Positions 8,765 to 16,982 of a stretch of 64,000 nucleotides of DNA are shown piece after piece. The notes under the pieces are model-generated. The model did not search any database, was not told where the DNA came from, and saw only the letters and a program-made list of their open reading frames with translations. This DNA is from Pseudomonas sichuanensis (GTDB lineage: Bacteria; Pseudomonadota; Gammaproteobacteria; Pseudomonadales; Pseudomonadaceae), in assembly GCF_003231305.1 (NCBI RefSeq), contig NZ_QKVM01000017.1:39971-103970 (forward strand), in the 5' to 3' direction. Position 1 is the stretch's first letter. Each line of letters starts with the position of its first letter. Position numbers and translations under genes: made by a program.

Positions 8765-8852
8765 GGCGGTCTCGGGTAAAGAATCAGAGGCCGCCATGAT
8801 AGAAAATGCAGAGGGAGGGTGCTGCAAAGATTTTTCAGCCATCACGGGCCAG

Positions 8853-9332
8853 CTACCCCGGATTACCCGCCCGAAGTTGTGCCGCATCGATCTTGCACAC
8901 CATATCGCGCAACTTCCCGATCAGCGACTGGCGTTCCAACGGCCCCCATTGCGCAATATCGTTCTTGCGTGCCACTTCATCCCCCAGAGCAAAGGGCTGG
9001 GAGAAATACACCCGGCCGAACTGTGCCATTTCGTCACGCTCGCAGTTGATCACCCGGGTCGCCCGGGAACTGCGGATCGCTGGAGGTTTATCGTCGGTGG
9101 CAGCGGGCCTGAGGTAATTGTTGATCAGGTAGAACTGGCGCAAATACCGATTGCCCTGGTACAGGGCGACGGAATCGGCGTCGAAGTAGGTTGCCAGTTC
9201 GGCGTCCTCCAGCAGTTTGAACATGCCTTTAGGGACCGTGGCCGGTGCTTCGGCCACGGCTTTGTGCGGCACAGTGCCGTGGGCGCATCCGCCCAGCAGC
9301 ACTACCGCGGCCAGGCATGGCAGGCGCTTCAT
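8853..9332 (-). CDS. Lipoprotein, surface-adhesin-E-like
   Basis: 159 residues with a type II signal peptide: MKRLPCLAAVVLLGGC has the lipobox LGGC with the acylated Cys at 16. The body resembles small adhesin-E-like lipoproteins, with phrases such as YFDADSV and LRQFYLIN. It starts with an ATGA overlap with the upstream secreted-protein gene (9329-9976), so the two are translationally coupled. Function is unknown. Confidence 0.7.
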   Translation of the reverse strand: MKRLPCLAAVVLLGGCAHGTVPHKAVAEAPATVPKGMFKLLEDAELATYFDADSVALYQGNRYLRQFYLINNYLRPAATDDKPPAIRSSRATRVINCERDEMAQFGRVYFSQPFALGDEVARKNDIAQWGPLERQSLIGKLRDMVCKIDAAQLRAGNPG

Positions 9333-9976
9333 CGTGTGGTTCCTTGCGCCACATCCGGGCGTTCCTGCTGCAACAGACGCTCATCGACGCTGCCCTGCAA
9401 CGAACAGAGCAAGCGCGTCTTGCCGTCCTCGACGCTGAGCATCAGGAGCTTTTCCGCAGAGCCCGCCGCCGGAGCGATGCCCTCGGCAGCGGAGGTATTG
9501 TCCTGCCAGGCGGAATTGGCGTTCAGCTTGATCCGTGGTCTGGAAATGAAGTACTCACCGGCTTGCTGCCAGTTGGCCTGCGGCAACTTGGCCATGACTT
9601 GCTCGCGGCTGGCATCGATTTCGAAACCCCAGAAGTAGTAAGTGCCTTGCTCGCCCAGGTCCATGACCCGGTCGTAGTAGCTGGTCAGGCGCAGGCCCTG
9701 GTCGTCGACAGCGGGGGTGAAGTGCTGGAACGCTGTGTCGAAGTTGCGGCGGTCCGACACCGGCAGCCAGGCCAGGCCGCGCTGATCGTCGCGGGCCAGC
9801 TTGACGGTCTTGCTCAGGTCGGCGCGCTGAGCGTACAGGTGTTTGAAGAATGACGGCTCACACGAAACCAGGTTTTCGCTGAGGCCGCTGGCCAGTGCAT
9901 TACCGGAACACATTGCGAGGAAAAGGGGCAGGACCGCTTTGCTGCAGGAGAAGGATAAAAGGCGACGCATGTCCAT
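9329..9976 (-). CDS. Secreted protein of unknown function
   Basis: 215 residues with an N-terminal signal peptide (MDMRRLLSFSC... to about NALA at residue 29), so it is probably periplasmic. No known domain was recognised. It is the first gene of a two-gene unit with the overlapping lipoprotein, which suggests the two act together at the envelope. Confidence 0.65.
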   Translation of the reverse strand: MDMRRLLSFSCSKAVLPLFLAMCSGNALASGLSENLVSCEPSFFKHLYAQRADLSKTVKLARDDQRGLAWLPVSDRRNFDTAFQHFTPAVDDQGLRLTSYYDRVMDLGEQGTYYFWGFEIDASREQVMAKLPQANWQQAGEYFISRPRIKLNANSAWQDNTSAAEGIAPAAGSAEKLLMLSVEDGKTRLLCSLQGSVDERLLQQERPDVAQGTTR

Positions 9977-10048
9977 TGCTTGGAGATTCCTGGTGGAGTG
10001 AAAGGACGCGATATTAATAGCGTCAGGACGCTGTTACAAACTCAGAAG

Positions 10049-11071
10049 CTACCAGCCTTGCGCATGTGGCCCAGCCCCCGCCAATGCCGGAAACAGCGGC
10101 AGCACCTCTTCGGCCAGCTCCTGAATCACCTCTTGCGCCGGGCGCCGGGCCATCTGCACGCCCAGTGCCGCATGGTTGACCCCGGCCTCGCGCCATTCCC
10201 TCAGCAAATCGACCAACCCGTGGCGCCCGGTGCGCAGCACATAGCCGCCTTGCTGCGGCGTACGCGGGTAGTGCGGGTTGTCGTCCAGGTCGATCCATTC
10301 GTTGGTCATGTGCGGACGGAACCCGCCGCCGGGGATCGCCGCGCGCCAGGCGCGGATCTTTTCGGCCAGGCGGCGTGGGCCGAGGCTGTTGTGGGTGGCG
10401 TCGGGGTAGGTGAGCCAGCCGTTGGCATGCTCGCCCAGCCATTGCAGGCTCTGGCGCGACGAGCCGGTCACTACCAGTGGGATGCGCCCGCTGACGGGCC
10501 TGGGCAGCAGCCGGGCAGTGCTGAGTTGCCCCAGCGGTGAGTCGACCGGCCCGGGGTGTTCGGCCAGCAGCCGGCGGAAGTAGTCCACGCTCTGAGCGAA
10601 GCGCTCGCCACGGCTGTGGTGGTCAATCCCGTAGGCGGGGAACTCTACCGGTCGGTCACCCGATGCGATGCCCAGCACCAGGCGCCCGCCTGAAAGGCAG
10701 TCGAGGGTGGCGGCGGCCTTGGCCAAGTCGATGGGGTGGCGCAAGGCGAAGATCGCGCTGCCGGTCACCAGGGCGATGTGTCGGGTGTGGGCGGCCAGGT
10801 AGGCCAGGTAAGCGAAGGGGTCGAACACCTGCCCGGCATCGCCGAAAGCTGGGTCGAACAACGGCACGTCGCGCACCCAGGCTGCCGCGAAGCCCAGCCG
10901 GTCAATCTCGCTGACCAGTTGCGCCTGCCCTTGGAGCACCGCCATGTCGCCGTCATAGAAGCGCAGCGGCAGGAATATGCCCAGGCTCAACTGGTCGGGG
11001 GCGAACATGCGCCGGTAGCCGGGGTGATGGGCGAAGGCGGCGGCATTGGCGCCGCAGGGTGTGGTGTGCAT
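10049..11071 (-). CDS. Luciferase-like (LLM class) flavin-dependent monooxygenase
   Basis: 340 residues. The LLM fold is shown by SLGIFLPLRFYDG, EIDRLGFAAAWVRDVP, ALRHPIDLAKAAATLDCLSGGRLVLGIASGDRPVEF-type phrases and a VTGSSRQSLQWLGEHANGW segment. It should be an FMNH2- or F420-using oxygenase; in Pseudomonas FMNH2 is expected. An alternative ATG at 11101 overlaps the GST stop (ATGA), but the ATG at 11071 has a better AAGGAA site. It is co-directional with the GST gene and faces a divergent LysR gene. The substrate is unknown. Confidence 0.85.
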   Translation of the reverse strand: MHTTPCGANAAAFAHHPGYRRMFAPDQLSLGIFLPLRFYDGDMAVLQGQAQLVSEIDRLGFAAAWVRDVPLFDPAFGDAGQVFDPFAYLAYLAAHTRHIALVTGSAIFALRHPIDLAKAAATLDCLSGGRLVLGIASGDRPVEFPAYGIDHHSRGERFAQSVDYFRRLLAEHPGPVDSPLGQLSTARLLPRPVSGRIPLVVTGSSRQSLQWLGEHANGWLTYPDATHNSLGPRRLAEKIRAWRAAIPGGGFRPHMTNEWIDLDDNPHYPRTPQQGGYVLRTGRHGLVDLLREWREAGVNHAALGVQMARRPAQEVIQELAEEVLPLFPALAGAGPHAQGW

Positions 11072-11097
11072 GACCGTTCCTTGGTTGATGAGGGGTT

Positions 11098-11733
11098 TCA
11101 TGGGCCGGTGGCCGGGGCGGGCAGGCGCAGGCCACGCTGCACGGCGGGGCGCTGGTCGACTTGCCGGTACCAGCGGTTGAGGTGCGAGTGGCTGCTGAAA
11201 TCGAAGCCCACCAACGCTGCGATATGTAGCCAGGCGAAGGTGGCGATGTCGGCGATCGAATAGGCTTCGCCAGCTAGCCACGGTCGGGTGGCCAGGTGCT
11301 GGTCGAGCGTGGCGAAGGTGCTCTCGGTAAGGTGGCGATAGCGTTGGATAGCCGCAGGGAAGGGCGTGGCCTCGAAGCATTCGAAGTGCACGCGCTGGCC
11401 AAGCAAAGGCCCCATGCTGGCGCTGTGGTACATCAGCCAGGTGATCGCCGCCCAGCGTGGCTGCGGTTGCGGGGGGAGCAACTGGCCACTGAGCTGCGCC
11501 AGGTACAAAAGGATGGCGGCAGACTCGAACAGCACGATATCGGCGTTGCGGTCGACCAGCACCGGGATACGCCCCGCCGGGTTGAGTGCGAGAAAGGCCG
11601 GTTGCAGGTGCTCGCCGTGCTCGATGTTGACGTGCTCCAGGCGGTAGGGCAGGCCCATTTCTTCGAGGGCGATGGTGATCTTGAAGCCGTTGGGCGAGCT
11701 GTCGGTGTAGAGAACGAGGATGGGGTCGTGCAT
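11098..11733 (-). CDS. Glutathione S-transferase family protein
   Basis: 211 residues, standard GST length. The thioredoxin-like N-terminal domain (about 1-85) holds LNPAGRIPVLVD with the cis-Pro, then ESAAILLYLA; the helical C-terminal domain has the N-capping SIADIATFAWL motif. It lies directly upstream of, and is probably coupled to, the LLM monooxygenase, a pairing seen in detoxification or unusual substrate breakdown. It is divergent from a LysR regulator. Confidence 0.88.
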   Translation of the reverse strand: MHDPILVLYTDSSPNGFKITIALEEMGLPYRLEHVNIEHGEHLQPAFLALNPAGRIPVLVDRNADIVLFESAAILLYLAQLSGQLLPPQPQPRWAAITWLMYHSASMGPLLGQRVHFECFEATPFPAAIQRYRHLTESTFATLDQHLATRPWLAGEAYSIADIATFAWLHIAALVGFDFSSHSHLNRWYRQVDQRPAVQRGLRLPAPATGP

Positions 11734-11751
11734 GCTGGCTAACCTCAGGGA

Positions 11752-11765
11752 AACTAACGTAAGTT
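11752..11765. promoter_or_regulatory. Possible LysR operator between GST and LysR genes
   Basis: AACTAACGTAAGTT is an imperfect inverted repeat in the 125-base divergent gap. It is the only dyad I saw there, so it is a candidate operator for the adjacent LysR protein. Confidence 0.3.
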
Positions 11766-11858
11766 GTTTGGCCTGAGCGCTATCCTATGCATGTTGTAAG
11801 AGATGGAAAAACGATAGCTTCAGCAGTCAGCATTAGCTTTTCTAATTCAAGGAATCCC

Positions 11859-12824
11859 ATGGGTGCTGTTCTGCCATTACTCGCCTTGCGTGCCTTCACC
11901 GAAACCACCCGCCTGGGCAGCCTCAAAGCTGCCGCCGAGCACATGGGCGTCACCCCGGGGGCCATCAGCCAGCAGATCCGCCAGTTGGAGGATCGCCTCG
12001 GCGTCACCCTGCTGACCCGCAGCCGCCATGGCCTGCAGCTCACCGAGGCCGGGGCGAGCCTGTACCCCGGCCTCTCACGCGGTTTCGGCCAGATCGAGCG
12101 CGCGCTGCTCGACCTGGAGATCCAGACCAACGCCAACACCCTGACCATCAGCACCCAGCCCTCGTTCGCCGCGAGTTGGCTGGTGCCACGTCTGGCCAGT
12201 TTCAGGGCGCAGCACCCCGGCATCGAGGTGCGCGTGGAGGCGACGGCGCGGCTGGTCGACCTGCAGCGCGAACGCATCGACATCGCCTTGCGCCATGGCC
12301 TGGGCGACTACCCCGGGCTGGAGTCGAAAGCGCTGCTGGCGCCCGTGCTGCTGCCGGTGGCCAGCCCCGCGCTGCTCGCCAGCGGGCCGGCGCTGCACGC
12401 CCCTGAGGATTGCCTGCACTACCCGCTGCTGCAGGATGCCGAGCGTACCGACTGGGCGCTGTGGTTGCAGGCTCACGGTGTCGAGGCCGACAGCCGCAGC
12501 CGCCGCGGGCCGAGCTATGACGAGGACCTGCTGTTGCTGCGTGCCGCCGCCAGCGGTCAGGGCATCGCTCTGGTGCAGGCGCAGCTCGCCGAAGACGACC
12601 TGCGCAGCGGCAGGCTGGTGGTGGCCGTTGACCGACCCTGGCCATCACGCTTTGCGTACTATTTGGTCGCCCGCAAGGAGAATTTGAAGCGGCCGCAGGT
12701 GCGGGCCTTCGTCGACTGGATCGAGGCGCAGCTTGGCACCCCTGACCCGGCCAGCAACCTTGAGCTGCAGGCCGGGGATTTGCTTCGACGAAAAAACGCG
12801 ACCCCACGAACACAACAGAATTGA
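11859..12824 (+). CDS. LysR-family regulator (GcvA-like)
   Basis: 321 residues from the ATG at 11859, which has an AAGGAA site; an upstream in-frame ATG at 11787 is not supported. The DNA-binding domain reads LGSLKAAAEHMGVTPGAISQQI, and the PSFAASWLVPRLASF effector-domain phrase is typical of GcvA-type regulators. It is divergent from the GST/LLM pair, its probable target. Confidence 0.88.
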   Translation: MGAVLPLLALRAFTETTRLGSLKAAAEHMGVTPGAISQQIRQLEDRLGVTLLTRSRHGLQLTEAGASLYPGLSRGFGQIERALLDLEIQTNANTLTISTQPSFAASWLVPRLASFRAQHPGIEVRVEATARLVDLQRERIDIALRHGLGDYPGLESKALLAPVLLPVASPALLASGPALHAPEDCLHYPLLQDAERTDWALWLQAHGVEADSRSRRGPSYDEDLLLLRAAASGQGIALVQAQLAEDDLRSGRLVVAVDRPWPSRFAYYLVARKENLKRPQVRAFVDWIEAQLGTPDPASNLELQAGDLLRRKNATPRTQQN

Positions 12825-12826
12825 TC

Positions 12827-12841
12827 TGATAATAGTTATCA
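12827..12841 (+). promoter_or_regulatory. Fur box
   Basis: TGATAATAGTTATCA matches 13 of 15 positions of the TGATAATGATTATCA Fur core. It lies about 35 bases before the GTG start of the FecI-like sigma gene, so iron-dependent repression is expected. Confidence 0.8.
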
Positions 12842-12874
12842 TTTATGGTGCCGTCCTCGCCCCGGAGGACACCC

Positions 12875-13381
12875 GTGATTAACGACGATCTGAGCCAGGT
12901 CTATGCCGAGCACAACGGATGGCTCAAGCAATGGCTGTACCGCCGGCTGGGCTGCTCGGCCCAGGCTGCCGACCTGGCACAGGACACCTTCCTGCGGTTG
13001 CTCCAGGCCCAACAGAAAACCGGCGCCAGCCTCAGCCTGCAAAAGCCCCGTGCCTACCTGGCAACGGTGAGCCGCCGCCTGGTTTACGACCATTTCCGCC
13101 GCCAGTCCCTGGAGCGCGCCTACCTGGACATGCTCGCGCAAATGCCCGAACTTCTGGCGCTGTCCGCCGAAGAGCTGTGGGCCATGCGCGAAACCCTGCA
13201 GCAACTCGATGCGCTGCTCGACACCTTCAAGCCGATGGTGCGTTCGGTGTTTCTGCTGGTGCAGCTGGAGGGCCTGACCTACGTCGAGGTGGCGCGCCGC
13301 CTGGGTATCGGAGAGCGGACCGTGAAACGGCACATGGCCTGCGCACTGGAAGCCTGCATCCTGTTCGATGAAGACGACTGA
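12875..13381 (+). CDS. FecI-like ECF sigma factor (iron module 1)
   Basis: 168 residues from the GTG at 12875, chosen because GGAGGACACCC precedes it; an in-frame ATG at 12845 overlaps the Fur-box region. Sigma region 2 is at about residues 10-75 (AADLAQDTFLRLLQA, YDHFRRQSLERAYLD) and region 4 at about 105-165 (LEGLTYVEVARRLGIGERTVKRH). It should direct RNA polymerase to the receptor gene on ferric-siderophore signal. The stop overlaps the FecR start (TGATG). A Fur box lies upstream. Confidence 0.9.
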   Translation: MINDDLSQVYAEHNGWLKQWLYRRLGCSAQAADLAQDTFLRLLQAQQKTGASLSLQKPRAYLATVSRRLVYDHFRRQSLERAYLDMLAQMPELLALSAEELWAMRETLQQLDALLDTFKPMVRSVFLLVQLEGLTYVEVARRLGIGERTVKRHMACALEACILFDEDD

Positions 13382-14325
13382 TGGCCGGCAACCCGACCCG
13401 CATCAGCCCTGAGGTGGCCCGGCAAGCGGCCCACTGGCACATGCTGATGCTCGACGACGGTGTCAGCCCGGCACAACGTGACGCCTGCACCCGCTGGCGC
13501 GCGGCCGCGCCCGAGCATGAGCGGGCCTGGCAGAAAGCACAGCGGGTGCAGGCGCAACTGGGCCTGCTGCCGCACCGGCTGGCCATGGGCACGCTGGACC
13601 GTGAGCGCCGGCAGGTACTCCGGCAACTGCTGGCGCTGGCGATCGTCGCGCCGCTTGGCTACCTGGGCTATCGCCAGCTGGCGCCGCAAGCGGCCTATGC
13701 CACCCAGGTTGGCCAACACCAACAGTTGACGCTGGCCGATGGCACCGTGCTGGACCTGAACACCGACACCCGCGTCGATGTCGACTTCGACGATGATCAG
13801 CGCCTCATCACCCTGCGTGCGGGCGAGATCCTGGTCGACAGCGGGCCCGACGCCAACAGCCTGGGCCACCGGCCATTGCGCGTTGTCAGCGCGCAAGGCC
13901 TGATGGAGGCCCTGGGCACTCGCTTCGTGGTCCGCCAACGCGAAGGCTGCACGCAATTGAGCGTACTCCAGGGCCAGGTGCTGGTGATGCCGGCTGATGG
14001 CGCGCGGCAAACCCTCGAAGCCGGCCAGCGGATCACCTTCGACGGCCAAGGCCGAGGTGCGCTGGACGTCGCGCGCGAACAGGACAGCCAGTGGGTCCGC
14101 GGCCAGCTGGTTGTCGAGGGCATGCCGCTGCGGGTGTTCCTGGAAGAGCTGGGGCGCTATCGACCGGGCTGGTTGAGGTGCCAGGCCGACGTGGCGCACC
14201 TGCTGATCAGCGGCGTTTTCCAGCTGGAGAACACCGACGCGATTCTGGCCGCGCTGCCCGCAACCTTGCCGGTGCAAGTCGATTTCCGCACGCGCTATTG
14301 GGTCACCGTCACGGCACGCGAATAA
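13381..14325 (+). CDS. FecR-like anti-sigma regulator (iron module 1)
   Basis: 314 residues. The N-terminal cytoplasmic part has the FecR-type RWRAAAPEHERAW segment, followed by one hydrophobic segment at about 80-95 (LLALAIVAPLGYLGYR) and a periplasmic FecR domain with QLTLADGTVLDLNT. The C-terminal region resembles an STN-like fold (FLEELGRYRPGWLRC) that contacts the receptor signalling domain. It is translationally coupled to the sigma gene, and the receptor gene follows at 14397. Confidence 0.9.
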   Translation: MAGNPTRISPEVARQAAHWHMLMLDDGVSPAQRDACTRWRAAAPEHERAWQKAQRVQAQLGLLPHRLAMGTLDRERRQVLRQLLALAIVAPLGYLGYRQLAPQAAYATQVGQHQQLTLADGTVLDLNTDTRVDVDFDDDQRLITLRAGEILVDSGPDANSLGHRPLRVVSAQGLMEALGTRFVVRQREGCTQLSVLQGQVLVMPADGARQTLEAGQRITFDGQGRGALDVAREQDSQWVRGQLVVEGMPLRVFLEELGRYRPGWLRCQADVAHLLISGVFQLENTDAILAALPATLPVQVDFRTRYWVTVTARE

Positions 14326-14396
14326 GAATTGGCCCGATTTCCCAACTCGTCAGTCCTTAACTGTGGAACTGCCACACATACAAGGACAATTTCTCG

Positions 14397-16916
14397 ATGA
14401 TTCGCGCTTCATCTCCGGTCTCGACGGCCGCACTCACATTCGCCAGGCCACGCCCCTTGAACGCTCGCCGGGTACTTGCGCTGAGCGCCTTGGCCATTGC
14501 CTTGCAGGGCATCGGCGTATCGGCCTTGGCTGCCCCCGTCCAGGCCCCCCACGCCTACAGCATCGCTTCCGGTAGCCTGGCCCAGGTGCTGGCGCGGTTT
14601 GCCAGTGAAGGCGGCATCACCTTGCAATACACCTCGCAACTGACCCACGGCCTTTCCAGCCCTGGCCTGCAAGGGCGGTACGGCATCGAGGACGGCTTCC
14701 AGCAACTGCTGGCCGGTAGCGGGCTGCGGGCTGTACGACGCGGGGATGGCGTCTACGGCCTGGAGCCGCAGCCGCTGAACGCCACGTCCGGGGGCACCGC
14801 GTTGAACCTGGAGCCGCTGAACATCACAGGCCGCCAGGACTCGGCAACCACCGAGGACAGCGGCAGCTACACCAGCAACGCCGTTACCATCGGCAAGTCC
14901 ACCCATCGCCTCAAGGACATCCCGCAGTCGGTCAGCGTGGTCACGCGCAAGGCGATGGACGACCAGCGCCTCGACACCCTCGACCAGGTGCTGGAGAAAA
15001 CCACTGGCGTCACCACCTACCAGAGCCCGTCCGGCGGCAAGTACATCTACTCGCGCGGTTTCGAGGTGGAAACCATCCAGTACGACGGCGTCCCGCTCGA
15101 CCGCCGCTACTACGCCATCGGCAGCAGCTTCACCTCCGATACCTTGCTGTACGACCGCGTGGAAGTGCTGCGCGGGGCCAACGGCCTGCTGCAGGGCAGC
15201 GGCAACCCCGGTGCGGCCATCAACCTGGTGCGCAAGCGGCCAAAAGCCGAGCCAGCGCTTTCCGTCACTGCCAGCGCTGGCTCCTGGGACACCTATCGGC
15301 AAACGCTGGACGCCAGCGCGCCGCTGACCGCTGACGGCAGGTTGCGCGGGCGCCTGGTGGCCGGCCACGAAGACCGCGACTACTTCTACGACACTGCAGA
15401 AAGTCGCAAAAACGTGCTTTACGGCATTGTCGAGTTCGACCTGAGCGATGCCACGACCCTGGCTGCCGGCGCCAGCGTCGAAGACCTGCACTCGGTGCCG
15501 TTCTTCAGCGGCCTGCCGCGCAACAAGGACGGTAGCGCGATCAACGCGGGGCGCTCCATCTTCACCGGCGCCGACTGGAACAGGTGGAACAACAAGCAGA
15601 CTACTTACTTCGCCGATATCACCCATGACTTCAACGAAGACTGGCGCCTGAAGGCTTCCGGCAGCTACATCCGCGAAACCAACGACATTCTCTACAGCTT
15701 CGGCCGCGGCGCCGTCGACCCGGCAACCGGCAACGGCATGCAGTCGCGCGCCTACCTTTACGATTTCGAAAACATCAACCAGGGCGCCGACATCAACCTC
15801 ACCGGCAAGTGGCGGGCCTTCGGCCTCGAGCACGAGGTGGTGGTGGGCGCCAACGCCAGTGACCTGAAGACCGACGACTTGCAGGGCGGCCTGCTCAACC
15901 TCGGGCCGATCAACCTCTACAACCCGGTGTCGCCCCGTGAGCCGAGCATGGAGGAACTGCTGGGCACCACCTACGCCGGTAGTTCCCACGGCAAGATTCG
16001 CCAGAATGGCGTCTACAGCGTGGTGCGCTACAAGCTGACCGAGCCGCTGACCCTGGTGCTGGGCGGGCGCGTCAGCAACTACCAGTACGACTACGAGCTC
16101 AGCCGGTTCACCACCAAGTCACCTGACCCGGCCCACGCCAAGCACACCGGCGAATTCACCCCGTACGGCGGCCTCATCTACGCGCTGAACGAGCAATGGT
16201 CGGCCTACGTCAGCTACGCCGACATCTTCAAGCCGCAGACCGAGCTCAGCGAAGACGTCGCCTCGCTCAAGCCCATCGAAGGCACCAACTACGAGGTCGG
16301 CCTCAAAGGCGAGTTGCTCGATGGCCGGGTGAACACCAGCCTTGCGCTGTTCCGCGTGGATCAGGAAAACCGTGCCCAGTACGACTACAACTCGGTGTGC
16401 GGGCAGAAGGGTGAGAGCAACTGCTATGTGGCCGGTGGCAAGGTCCGCGCCGAGGGCTTCGACGCCGAGATCAGCGGTGAAGTGCTGACCGGCCTGCAAC
16501 TGTTCGCGGGCTATACCTACACCTCGACCAAGTTCCTCAACAACCCGGGTGACGGCACCACGGCCTCCGGTGCCACCTTCAACAGCTATACGCCGCGTCA
16601 CCTGCTGCGCTTCTGGGGTGACTACAACCTGCCCGGTGACCTGGCGCCCTGGACCATTGGTGCGGGCGCCAACATCCAGAGCAGGAACTACAACACCAAC
16701 TTTGGCGGTACCGGTGGGGTAGGCGATATCGAGCAAGCCGGCTATGCCATCTGGAACGCCCGCCTGGCCTACCAGATCAACCGCAACTTCAGCGTCGCGC
16801 TGAACGGCAACAACCTGTTCGACAAGAAATACTATTCCTCGATCGGTTGGCTGAACGCCAGCAACCAGTATGGCGAGCCGCGCAACTACACGGTGACCTT
16901 GAAGGCTGATTTCTGA
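14397..16916 (+). CDS. TonB-dependent siderophore receptor/transducer (iron module 1)
   Basis: 839 residues. Signal peptide to about residue 46, then an N-terminal STN signalling domain at about 52-105 (SIASGSLAQVLARFASEGGI), a plug beginning near 160 (KDIPQSVSVVTRKAMDDQ, VEVLRGANGLLQGSGNPG), and a 22-strand barrel ending in the terminal Phe (LKADF). The STN domain marks it as a transducer that signals through the adjacent FecR and sigma factor. The outer-membrane cargo is probably a ferric hydroxamate or coprogen-like siderophore (FhuE/FpvA family), but the exact ligand is unknown. Confidence 0.92.
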   Translation: MIRASSPVSTAALTFARPRPLNARRVLALSALAIALQGIGVSALAAPVQAPHAYSIASGSLAQVLARFASEGGITLQYTSQLTHGLSSPGLQGRYGIEDGFQQLLAGSGLRAVRRGDGVYGLEPQPLNATSGGTALNLEPLNITGRQDSATTEDSGSYTSNAVTIGKSTHRLKDIPQSVSVVTRKAMDDQRLDTLDQVLEKTTGVTTYQSPSGGKYIYSRGFEVETIQYDGVPLDRRYYAIGSSFTSDTLLYDRVEVLRGANGLLQGSGNPGAAINLVRKRPKAEPALSVTASAGSWDTYRQTLDASAPLTADGRLRGRLVAGHEDRDYFYDTAESRKNVLYGIVEFDLSDATTLAAGASVEDLHSVPFFSGLPRNKDGSAINAGRSIFTGADWNRWNNKQTTYFADITHDFNEDWRLKASGSYIRETNDILYSFGRGAVDPATGNGMQSRAYLYDFENINQGADINLTGKWRAFGLEHEVVVGANASDLKTDDLQGGLLNLGPINLYNPVSPREPSMEELLGTTYAGSSHGKIRQNGVYSVVRYKLTEPLTLVLGGRVSNYQYDYELSRFTTKSPDPAHAKHTGEFTPYGGLIYALNEQWSAYVSYADIFKPQTELSEDVASLKPIEGTNYEVGLKGELLDGRVNTSLALFRVDQENRAQYDYNSVCGQKGESNCYVAGGKVRAEGFDAEISGEVLTGLQLFAGYTYTSTKFLNNPGDGTTASGATFNSYTPRHLLRFWGDYNLPGDLAPWTIGAGANIQSRNYNTNFGGTGGVGDIEQAGYAIWNARLAYQINRNFSVALNGNNLFDKKYYSSIGWLNASNQYGEPRNYTVTLKADF

Positions 16917-16982
16917 GGCCGATTGCCTGGCTGCGGTTTCGCCGGGCAATACAGGCCAGGGGCGATTGCCCGCATGGGCGCC

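Noticed and set aside
14409..15989. 526-codon minus-strand open frame
   Set aside because: Antisense to the module 1 receptor, which has complete STN, plug and barrel features.
16917..16982. Terminator after the module 1 receptor
   Set aside because: ATTGCCTGG and CCGGGCAAT form an imperfect hairpin, but there is no T-run and the pairing is modest.
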